From Flavipsychrobacter sp. (lineage in GTDB: Bacteria; Bacteroidota; Bacteroidia; Chitinophagales; Chitinophagaceae), in contig JAJNBR010000055.1 in assembly GCA_021156265.1 (NCBI GenBank), forward strand, positions 1 through 13,244: a stretch of DNA of 13,244 nt, written 5' to 3'. Under the pieces are notes generated by a model. The model was not told the origin of the DNA. It did not search any database and was given only the letters and a program-made list of their open reading frames with translations. The position numbers were made by a program, and so were the translations under genes. Below, one piece after another: positions 1 to 5,921 of the stretch. Numbering within the stretch: the first letter of the stretch is position 1; every line of letters begins with the position of its first letter.

Positions 1-2
1 AA

Positions 3-1292
3 AGATTAAGCAATTCAGCTGCTGCCGAAAGGGAAAGGACATATTATATGTGCGACGATCAACCGGCTAACCAAACGTTCATTTTCAGGAACAGAAGCTG
101 GAGAGATACAGTTACCAGCGCTACCTGGGAGTTTTCAAACGGTGGCAACGGTGGCAACCCGGTCACTCAAACAGGCAGTCAGCTTAACACTAACCTGCCC
201 GTTGTGTTTTCTGAACCAGGATGGGCAACTGTGACACTTACTGCCACCAGCAACGCAGGCAGCAACACACTGAAAAGCGAAAAAGTATATGTTGCTGACC
301 GCAACTATACTGTGCCTGCCGGATACTACCAGGAGTTTAACCAAAACGAGTACAACAACTGGCCTTCGTTCAACTACTATAACAATGCCCCTAAATGGGA
401 AGTTGTTAATAATACAGGTTTTTACGATAATACGTCTATCGTTTACCGCGGCTACGACGAGCGTACATTCCCTCAGACATCAGTAGGTATGCATAAGGGT
501 GATTATGATGATTTCTTCACCCCAGCTTACGATCTGTCTGGCATGGTTTCAGGCGATTGCAATATCAACTTTATGACTTCTGGCGCGTTCCGCACAAGCT
601 TCTCAGACTTCATGAACGATACACTTGAGCTGGCTTACTCAATAGACTGTGGTGCAACCTGGATCGAGTTTAACAGGACTACTAAAGCTGCCCTGGCTAA
701 CAAAGGTACTTTCGGTAGCAAGTATGCTCCACTGTGGACAGGCGATTGGGTGCTGCAAAGCAAGAACATTCCTGCGGCAGCAAGGACAAGCAGAACATTC
801 TTCCGTTTCCGCTACATTCCTACCGTTGATCAGTCTTCAGGTCAGAGCAGCTTCCTCGCAAGTGGTAACAACTTCTATGTGGATCGCATCAACGTGAGCA
901 ACTTCCCGCTGGGTTTGAATACTGTTATGAACGACAACAGCAACATCGTTGTTGCTCCGAACCCGACTAACGGTAGCTCATTTGTGGTGGTGAAAGGCAA
1001 CGGTGGCGATGCAACCGTTCAGGTAACAGATATTACCGGACGCCTTGTATACCGTGCACAACAACAACTGTCAAACGGTAACACACGTATCGAGATCCCT
1101 GCCTTACTAATAGCTTTTTTGCTCAATAAACAATGCCTCCGCAAAACGGAGGCATTGTTGTTTTTGAAGGTATTGGTATTTATATTTTTTTTGTGCTCTA
1201 TAGTCCGATTTAGCTTTTATTTTTGTACAAATTGCAACAATGACCGAGTCAAAGATCGTATCGTTGAGAAACGCCAACATCTACCAGGGTAA
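3..1292 (+). CDS. C-terminal part of secreted PKD-domain protein with truncated T9SS sorting domain (5' partial)
   Basis: The frame is open from the left edge, so the N-terminus, signal peptide and any catalytic domain lie outside; the ATG at 48 is internal. Bases about 75-299 encode a PKD-like beta-sandwich (TWEFSNGG near its start, then an EPGWATVTLTATSNAG strand region, ending YVAD). A Trp/Asn/Tyr-rich extracellular region with two Cys follows (about 300-900). Bases about 940-1106 match the start of a T9SS type A sorting domain: APNPTNG, then VQVTDITGRLVY, then NGNTRIEIPAL. The usual ending (about GxYxVxV...KLxV, 20-25 residues) is missing. After 1106 the frame reads through a terminator and into ftsE, stopping at TAA 1290-1292, so the last 60 or so residues are probably not natural. 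A TAA-TAG pair in another frame (1108-1113) may be the original stop. This arrangement is common in Bacteroidota secreted enzymes such as M43 metalloproteases, but no enzyme domain is visible here, so the enzyme type is unknown. Confidence 0.75.
   Translation, partial: RLSNSAAAERERTYYMCDDQPANQTFIFRNRSWRDTVTSATWEFSNGGNGGNPVTQTGSQLNTNLPVVFSEPGWATVTLTATSNAGSNTLKSEKVYVADRNYTVPAGYYQEFNQNEYNNWPSFNYYNNAPKWEVVNNTGFYDNTSIVYRGYDERTFPQTSVGMHKGDYDDFFTPAYDLSGMVSGDCNINFMTSGAFRTSFSDFMNDTLELAYSIDCGATWIEFNRTTKAALANKGTFGSKYAPLWTGDWVLQSKNIPAAARTSRTFFRFRYIPTVDQSSGQSSFLASGNNFYVDRINVSNFPLGLNTVMNDNSNIVVAPNPTNGSSFVVVKGNGGDATVQVTDITGRLVYRAQQQLSNGNTRIEIPALLIAFLLNKQCLRKTEALLFLKVLVFIFFLCSIVRFSFYFCTNCNNDRVKDRIVEKRQHLPG
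141..158 (+). repeat. 9-bp tandem duplication inside the PKD domain
   Basis: GGTGGCAAC occurs twice in direct succession (141-149 and 150-158), encoding GGNGGN where PKD domains usually have a single short Gly-rich turn before Pro. It keeps frame and looks like replication slippage. Confidence 0.6.
1129..1165 (+). terminator. Intrinsic terminator after the secreted-protein gene
   Basis: A perfect 13-bp stem (1129-1141 pairing with 1147-1159) with a 5-base loop (CAAAA) is followed by GTTTTT. The stem contains the GC-rich core GCCTCCG/CGGAGGC. It lies 15 bases after the out-of-frame TAA-TAG at 1108-1113, the normal place for a terminator, which supports those stops as the original gene end. 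It insulates ftsE from upstream transcription. Confidence 0.9.
1190..1225 (+). promoter_or_regulatory. Bacteroidota-type promoter for ftsE
   Basis: TATTTTTG at 1218-1225 matches the Bacteroidota -7 consensus TAnnTTTG exactly. A TTTG at 1190-1193 could be the -33 element, although its 24-base spacing is slightly long. The box ends 14 bases before the ATG, implying a leader of only about 8-11 bases. It lies just after the terminator, as expected for an independent ftsE transcript. Confidence 0.6.
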
Positions 1293-1932
1293 ATCACTGA
1301 TATTGGGTAATGTCAATTTCGAAGCCGGCAGCTCAGAGTTTGTATACCTTATTGGTAAAACAGGCAGCGGCAAGTCCAGTTTACTGAAGACACTGTATGG
1401 CGACCTCTACCTGACTGAAGGTGAAGGCAGCGTTGCCGGCTTTGATCTCAAGCAATTGAAATGGCAAACCGTTCCACTGCTGCGTCGTAACCTCGGTATC
1501 GTTTTCCAGGATTTCCGCCTGCTTACCGATAGGAACGTGTACGATAATCTTGAGTTCGTGCTGAAGGCAACAGGATGGAAGGACAAAGCACTGATGCGAG
1601 AAAAGATCGAGAACGTGCTGGCTAAAGTAGGGCTTCGGGATAAAGGGTTTAAGATGCCCTATGAAATGTCGGGCGGAGAGCAGCAGCGTGTGGACATAGC
1701 GAGGGCACTGCTCAATAATCCTAAACTGATACTTGCTGACGAACCTACCGGTAACCTTGATCCCGACACAACCGACGAGATCATGCAATTGCTCTTTAAC
1801 ATCTGTCGCGACTACCATACAGCCTTCATCATGGCCACACACGATTATTCGATCATCCAGAAGTTTCCGGCGCGTGTAGTTCGTATAGAGCAGGGGGCTG
1901 TAAAGGAGATATCGGTAGCGGGTATTGATTAG
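1240..1932 (+). CDS. ftsE: Cell division ATP-binding protein FtsE
   Basis: This 230-residue ABC ATPase has every nucleotide-binding motif: Walker A GKTGSGKS (39-46), Q-loop Gln90 in VFQDFRLL, signature SGGEQ (144-148), Walker B LILADE (163-168), D-loop GNLD (171-174) and H-loop His201 in ATHD. The VFQDFRLL and GNLDP motifs and the short length fit FtsE rather than LolD or MacB. FtsE works at the inner face of the membrane with FtsX, transmitting ATP hydrolysis to periplasmic peptidoglycan hydrolases during division. No ftsX lies in the window; in Bacteroidota the two are often unlinked. The ATG at 1240 puts Walker A at the usual distance from the N-terminus. No Shine-Dalgarno sequence is visible, normal for this phylum. 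The TAG stop (1930-1932) overlaps the TAA of the converging GT2 gene. A LolD-like ATPase is the main alternative. Confidence 0.9.
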   Translation: MTESKIVSLRNANIYQGKSLILGNVNFEAGSSEFVYLIGKTGSGKSSLLKTLYGDLYLTEGEGSVAGFDLKQLKWQTVPLLRRNLGIVFQDFRLLTDRNVYDNLEFVLKATGWKDKALMREKIENVLAKVGLRDKGFKMPYEMSGGEQQRVDIARALLNNPKLILADEPTGNLDPDTTDEIMQLLFNICRDYHTAFIMATHDYSIIQKFPARVVRIEQGAVKEISVAGID

Positions 1933-2699
1933 TTGCCACTGATCTTTTTATAGAAGTGTTTTCCGAGACTGTAGCTATATAAAAAAGGGAGCAGCGGGAG
2001 GAATACAGGATTGAGTTTTACCAGCCTGCTATACGCACGCAATTCTCCCTTACGCATTTTCCATTTGTTGCCGCTAAGGCCTCCTTCCGATAGTACAGGC
2101 CTGCTTATTTGTGTAAGCGGTATGTCTATGAAATAAGCTTTGTGTTTATAAGCTATTCTCAACCACAGGTCATAATCCTCTGTATAACGCATGGACGGCT
2201 CAAACCGGAACGCACTGTCGTTTCTGACAATTGCGCAGGGGGTCGCCACCGGGTTGCGAATAAGGAATTTTACAAATGGCGTCTGGTACAAGATCACCCC
2301 ATCTGGAATGTCAATCGTATTGATGTCCTGTAGCGTGTAACTATGGTATAGAAAACTGATGTCTGTCTTTGCAGACAGGATAGATGCCGTGATCTCCAGT
2401 TTCCGTTCGTGCCACAGATCGTCTGCGTCCAGGAAGGCAACATGGCTACCCGTGGCGACTTCCAATCCCTTGTTACGTGCTATAGAACCGCCGCAATTTT
2501 GTAGCAGCTCGATGTGTTTCACTCTTTCACCGAATGATTCGATCAATTTTCCCGTTTTATCGCTGCTGGCGTCATTCACGACAATGATCTCGTAGGCAGC
2601 ATGTGTTTGCCGCAAAACAGAATCTATCGTTTGCTCAATTGTATGACCTGCATTAAATGCTGGTATCACTACACTAAACCTGATGTCTTCACTGAGCAT
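1929..2699 (-). CDS. Glycosyltransferase family 2 (GT-A fold)
   Basis: The protein has 256 residues when started at the ATG at 2699. It shows the GT2 pattern: VVIPAFNAG (10-18), VVNDASSD (40-47), a DxD metal/nucleotide-sugar site in FLDADD (Asp91, Asp93), and the acidic acceptor-side motif TEDYDLWLR (173-181), whose Glu/Asp pair is the likely catalytic base region. The C-terminus is basic and hydrophobic, possibly associating with the inner membrane; no clear transmembrane helix is seen. It probably transfers one sugar to a lipid-linked surface-glycan intermediate in the cytoplasm; donor and acceptor are unknown. A longer reading from GTG at 2762 adds residues encoded wholly inside the upstream gene and is unlikely. 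The chosen ATG overlaps the upstream stop by 11 bases (ATGCTCAGTGA), suggesting translational coupling. It is the last gene of the minus-strand operon. Confidence 0.85.
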   Translation of the reverse strand: MLSEDIRFSVVIPAFNAGHTIEQTIDSVLRQTHAAYEIIVVNDASSDKTGKLIESFGERVKHIELLQNCGGSIARNKGLEVATGSHVAFLDADDLWHERKLEITASILSAKTDISFLYHSYTLQDINTIDIPDGVILYQTPFVKFLIRNPVATPCAIVRNDSAFRFEPSMRYTEDYDLWLRIAYKHKAYFIDIPLTQISRPVLSEGGLSGNKWKMRKGELRAYSRLVKLNPVFLPLLPFLYSYSLGKHFYKKISGN

Positions 2700-3792
2700 C
2701 GAATAATCGTTTATAAACGCCCAGTAATCGTTTTTCTTCTTCCTGCCAGCAATACACTTCACGTGCCTTCATGCAGTTTTGCTGCAAGGTTGCATAATAT
2801 GCAGCATCATTGAGCAGCTTATTGAGTGCAGCGGCTATAGATTCGGGAGTAACCGTATCAAGGAGCTCTGCCACCTTGAATTGCTTATTGATGTTCTCAT
2901 ACTCCGGGTAGCGAACGCAGAGTTGCGGAACTCCGCTGTGCATATAGTCGAAAAATCTGTTGGCCAGCGATAGCTCATTGCTCTTGCTGGTAGCCACAAA
3001 CAGGGTGATGCCAATATAGGCGTTGATCGTGTATTCAGGAAGTTCTGATGGTGGAATGTATCCTTTAAAGATGACTTTTTGTTCCAGTCCCAACTCCTTA
3101 GTAAGCTGTTTTGCCTGTGCGTAAAAATTGCCTTCACCACACACAATGAGCTGTGCATCCACATGCATCATCGCAGTTATCAATTCGGGAAAGCAGCGTC
3201 CGTGGTTCACTGCACCCTGGTACAGTATATACCTGGTGGGTTTTGCCGGTAGGGCGATTTGACGCAATACAGTCGCGTTGCGGACAATAGCGTACTCTAC
3301 TCCGTACATGCGCCTGTATTCATCTACATAGCTTTGGTTGACGGTATAACCGTATTTGAAATGAGGCACGGTGTGTTGCTCTATAGCATACCACATTTTC
3401 TGGATGGCAGGCCTGGAAACCACTTCTTCTATCTCGCAAAATAACTCGTGAGCATCATACACTCTCGGTATTCCTCTCAGTTTCGATATGTAGAACACCG
3501 GCAGAATGGTGTCGAGATCGATAGCGCACACTGCATCTATTTTTTTAAACAGGAGGAAGAAGAATAATTTCAGATTGTACAGCGCATAGAACAGCTTTCC
3601 CTCGTCTATGCGTTGTTTGATGCGCACTTGCTTGAACGGTCGTTCGATAAGCGGCTTGCTGGCTGGTCGTTCTCTGCCCACAAGTGTTACATCATATCCC
3701 CCATTATGCAACGAAGTGCAAATACGTATCATCCGCTGGTCGTAATTCGGGTCGGAGGTAACGGTTAGTACAATATGTTTTTTTCTGCTCAT
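2689..3792 (-). CDS. Glycosyltransferase, GT4-like (GT-B fold)
   Basis: The 367-residue protein has two Rossmann-like halves. The N-terminal half opens with IVLTVTSDPNYDQRMIR and has YDAHELFCE (112-120), seen in many capsule and LPS GT4 enzymes. The C-terminal half includes LYQGAVNHGR (190-199), IVCGEG (216-221), a VIFKGYIP strand and loop (240-247), and the donor-binding segment NELSLANRFFDYMHSGVPQL (272-291), with Glu273 and Asp282 in the places of the paired acidic residues. It should be a retaining cytoplasmic glycosyltransferase using a nucleotide sugar; the sugar cannot be told. A hydrophobic patch (LKLFFFLLF, 74-82) may dock it on the membrane. Its ATG overlaps the upstream formyltransferase stop as ATGA, and its own end overlaps the GT2 start, so the three genes are probably one coupled operon. 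Confidence 0.85.
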   Translation of the reverse strand: MSRKKHIVLTVTSDPNYDQRMIRICTSLHNGGYDVTLVGRERPASKPLIERPFKQVRIKQRIDEGKLFYALYNLKLFFFLLFKKIDAVCAIDLDTILPVFYISKLRGIPRVYDAHELFCEIEEVVSRPAIQKMWYAIEQHTVPHFKYGYTVNQSYVDEYRRMYGVEYAIVRNATVLRQIALPAKPTRYILYQGAVNHGRCFPELITAMMHVDAQLIVCGEGNFYAQAKQLTKELGLEQKVIFKGYIPPSELPEYTINAYIGITLFVATSKSNELSLANRFFDYMHSGVPQLCVRYPEYENINKQFKVAELLDTVTPESIAAALNKLLNDAAYYATLQQNCMKAREVYCWQEEEKRLLGVYKRLFDAQ

Positions 3793-4535
3793 GAAGCCGT
3801 GGTAGACAGGTAAATTTTTTGGCCGTCGATCTCGGCATAAGGTGGTTCAAATCCGGGCATTGCTGTCGCACGGATGTGACGTTCAATTTTTTCTTTATCC
3901 CAGCTAAGGTCTATCTTTTTCAGGTCGGCGATTTCCTGCCTGAAGTGCAGTGATGTACCGTACTTATGCATGAGCGATTGTTGGGGTACAGGATTATAAT
4001 TGCCCTCAATAATATGCTTTAGCGTCTGCTGAAACAGTTTGACAGAAGCACTGAACGTGAGTTCATACAGATCGTTCACCCAGCAATTGTCCGGAATCGG
4101 GAAGCGTTTCTGAAACAGGATCGCGCCGTGATCAATACGTTCGTCTATCTGGTGGATGGTCGTGCCAAATTCGGATTTCTCTTGGATGATGGCGTAGGAG
4201 AATTGGTTACTTCCCCGATATTCGGGTAGCGGAGCCATGTGCAGGTTGACAGCAATCTGGCTGGCTTTGTTGATATGCTCCTGTTTCAATATCTGGTGGT
4301 ATTGGACCGAATAGATAATATCACATTCGGGCAAAGCATCCAGGTCTTCCAGCACAGATACCTCGTGTTTTTGCGCCAGGCTAAGGAGATCGCCGTCTCC
4401 ACTGAATTCTTTTCGGTGCTGCGTGAGTATACCTGCTACCTCTACGTTGAGCGCATCCTGCTCCTGCAGCAGGTGATAAAGGCATCGGTAGCCAATTGGC
4501 TTGGAACCCAGGAAAACTATTTTCTTCCGTACCAT
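3789..4535 (-). CDS. Formyltransferase, probably sugar N-formyltransferase
   Basis: The 248-residue protein has the formyltransferase fold that uses N10-formyltetrahydrofolate. After a Rossmann-type start (IVFLGSKPIG, 6-15) come the catalytic Asn and His in VNLHMAPLPEYRG (Asn97, His99) and the catalytic Asp in DERIDHGAIL (Asp135). The HxxPLPEYRG loop and FGTTIHQIDE resemble both Fmt and nucleotide-amino-sugar formyltransferases (ArnA N-domain, QdtF, WlaRD types). It is shorter than Fmt (about 310 residues): only the start of the C-terminal domain remains (RHIRATAMPGFEPP). With two glycosyltransferases behind it, a sugar substrate such as a dTDP- or UDP-amino sugar is likely, giving an N-formyl sugar in a surface glycan. 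The ATG at 4535 is preferred; an upstream TTG at 4598 would add 21 residues lacking family similarity. It is first in the minus-strand operon. Confidence 0.8.
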   Translation of the reverse strand: MVRKKIVFLGSKPIGYRCLYHLLQEQDALNVEVAGILTQHRKEFSGDGDLLSLAQKHEVSVLEDLDALPECDIIYSVQYHQILKQEHINKASQIAVNLHMAPLPEYRGSNQFSYAIIQEKSEFGTTIHQIDERIDHGAILFQKRFPIPDNCWVNDLYELTFSASVKLFQQTLKHIIEGNYNPVPQQSLMHKYGTSLHFRQEIADLKKIDLSWDKEKIERHIRATAMPGFEPPYAEIDGQKIYLSTTAS

Positions 4536-4539
4536 CAGG

Positions 4540-4547
4540 TAAAAATA
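4540..4547 (-). promoter_or_regulatory. Possible -7 box for the formyltransferase operon
   Basis: On the minus strand this reads TATTTTTA, one mismatch from TAnnTTTG. It lies only 4 bases before the ATG at 4535, which would make the transcript essentially leaderless. No clear -33 element is seen, so the real promoter may lie further upstream. Confidence 0.3.
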
Positions 4548-4567
4548 AACGTTTTCAACTTGGAATT

Positions 4568-4575
4568 TATTTTTG
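4568..4575 (+). promoter_or_regulatory. Bacteroidota-type -7 box for the GT4 gene at 4589
   Basis: TATTTTTG matches TAnnTTTG exactly and lies 13 bases before the ATG at 4589, nearly the same arrangement as at ftsE. It supports 4589 as the start and puts the promoter in the 53-base divergent gap. No good -33 TTG is visible. Confidence 0.5.
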
Positions 4576-4588
4576 TAACTCGCATTCA

Positions 4589-5797
4589 ATGTCTTCAAGA
4601 CGTATACTTATACTCACCAACCGTGTACCTTACCCGCCGAGCGATGGCGGCAACCTGGCCATGAAAGCCATGATAGATGGTTATCGCGATTCGGGCTGGG
4701 ATGTTTGCCTGCTGGCGATGAATACTTCGCGCCACTATGTGCAGCCTGCAATAGTTCGGTCTGCTTTTCCCGGAGTAAGGGTTGAAACAGTGGATGTAAA
4801 CAATGATGTAAAAACGATTCCCACTGTTTTGAACTACTTGTTCGGATCGTTACCCAATCATGCGGTCCGTTTCGATAATGCGGAGTACCGGGAAAGGCTT
4901 AATTTGACATTACAGGAGTTTCGACCCGAGGTGGTGCAGGTGGAAAGTGTATTTCTTTCTGAATATCTTCCTGACATCCGGAAAACCAACGCGCTAACCA
5001 CCTTGCGTATGCACAATGTGGAGTGGGAGGTGTGGGGAAGAGTGGCGATGGAAACCAAGTCCTTACTAAAACGGATATACCTGGGTGATCTTGCCAAACG
5101 CATTCGTCACTACGAGCAAAAGGCCTGGGCCAGGTATGATCTCTTACTGGCTATAACCGAGGTGGACGCTTCGATAGCCAAAACGTATAATAAACAGGTG
5201 CTCACAGTGCCTTTTGGGATAGATACCGAGCATTTAAAGCAAACCGGGCTAACTGAAGACTGGAAGTGTTATCACCTGGGTGCCATGGACTGGTTGCCCA
5301 ATGCTGAAGCGATCAACTGGTTTCTAAGCGAAATATGGCCTGCTATCCACGTTAACAATCCGGCGGTTACTTTTTACTATGCCGGAAGGAATATGCCGGA
5401 TTCTTTTAAAGCATTAAAGATTCCCGGGGTGATATGTGCCGGGGTGGTGCCGGATGCCGATGAATTTATTGCCGATAAGAATATACTCATAGTTCCCCTG
5501 CGGTCCGGGGGCGGCATTCGTGTCAAGATATTGGAGGCGATGGCTGCAGGAAAGCTGGTTATAAGTACCAGTATTGGCATGCAGGGAATCGATGCTATTG
5601 CCGGCAAACACTATTTGCAGGCTAATACCGTTGCTGAATTCTCGACAGCTGTAGACAGAGTCGTTAATGATCCTGCAATGGGCAGGTTGATCGCTGCCAA
5701 TGGGCAAGAGTTCGCTGTAACACGTTTTGACAGGCAGGGCATCATGCAGAGACTTGTCGCTACAGTCGAAAATATGCTGAAAAATAGAGCTATATAG
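4589..5797 (+). CDS. Glycosyltransferase, GT4-like (GT-B fold)
   Basis: The 402-residue protein starts with ILILTNRVPYPPSDGGNL (6-23), the hallmark N-terminus of GT4 enzymes close to the exosortase/PEP-CTERM-associated sugar transferases (TIGR03087-like). The acceptor-side half has VVQVESVFLSEYL (115-127) and RMHNVEWEVW (140-149). The C-terminal half has HLGAMDWLPNAEAINWF (229-245), FYYAGRNMP (262-270) and the donor-binding loop PLRSGGGIRVKILEAMAAG (303-321), with Glu316 as the probable conserved acidic residue. It is likely a retaining cytoplasmic transferase in surface-glycan synthesis; donor unknown. The ATG at 4589 is chosen over the upstream start at 4496, because the extra 31 residues are encoded across the divergent promoter and the start of the opposite gene. 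It resembles the GT gene at 7150 in its first 20 residues and donor loop, so the two are paralogues. Confidence 0.87.
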   Translation: MSSRRILILTNRVPYPPSDGGNLAMKAMIDGYRDSGWDVCLLAMNTSRHYVQPAIVRSAFPGVRVETVDVNNDVKTIPTVLNYLFGSLPNHAVRFDNAEYRERLNLTLQEFRPEVVQVESVFLSEYLPDIRKTNALTTLRMHNVEWEVWGRVAMETKSLLKRIYLGDLAKRIRHYEQKAWARYDLLLAITEVDASIAKTYNKQVLTVPFGIDTEHLKQTGLTEDWKCYHLGAMDWLPNAEAINWFLSEIWPAIHVNNPAVTFYYAGRNMPDSFKALKIPGVICAGVVPDADEFIADKNILIVPLRSGGGIRVKILEAMAAGKLVISTSIGMQGIDAIAGKHYLQANTVAEFSTAVDRVVNDPAMGRLIAANGQEFAVTRFDRQGIMQRLVATVENMLKNRAI

Positions 5798-5884
5798 GCC
5801 CCGTTCCCGCCCTTTCAGCCTTGTTTTTTACCGCTTTATCTGTATTAACTATAAATCCATATCTGATTTAGTTACAATTGGTAG

Positions 5885-5892
5885 TAAATTTG
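5885..5892 (+). promoter_or_regulatory. Bacteroidota-type -7 box for ribBA
   Basis: TAAATTTG matches TAnnTTTG exactly, 29 bases before the ATG at 5922. A GAGG at 5910-5913, 8 bases before the ATG, could act as a weak Shine-Dalgarno. The 124-base gap after the GT gene shows no clear terminator hairpin and no recognisable FMN riboswitch; the leader (about 25 bases) is too short for one. Confidence 0.5.
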
Positions 5893-5921
5893 CAGGATAG
5901 AACACACACGAGGGCTATTAT

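Noticed and set aside
1381..1842. 153-residue minus-strand open frame opposite ftsE
   Set aside because: Antisense to an ABC ATPase with every motif intact; no domain or start signal.
2700..2762. 21-residue extension of the GT2 gene from GTG
   Set aside because: It lies entirely within the upstream GT4 gene; the ATG at 2699 starts just before the conserved VVIPAFNAG motif.
4496..4588. 31-residue N-terminal extension of the GT4 gene at 4589
   Set aside because: It would be encoded across the start of the opposite gene and the -7 box, and the family N-terminus begins at the 4589 ATG.
5798..5921. FMN riboswitch upstream of ribBA
   Set aside because: The leader after the probable promoter is only about 25 bases, and none of the conserved FMN-aptamer elements were seen.
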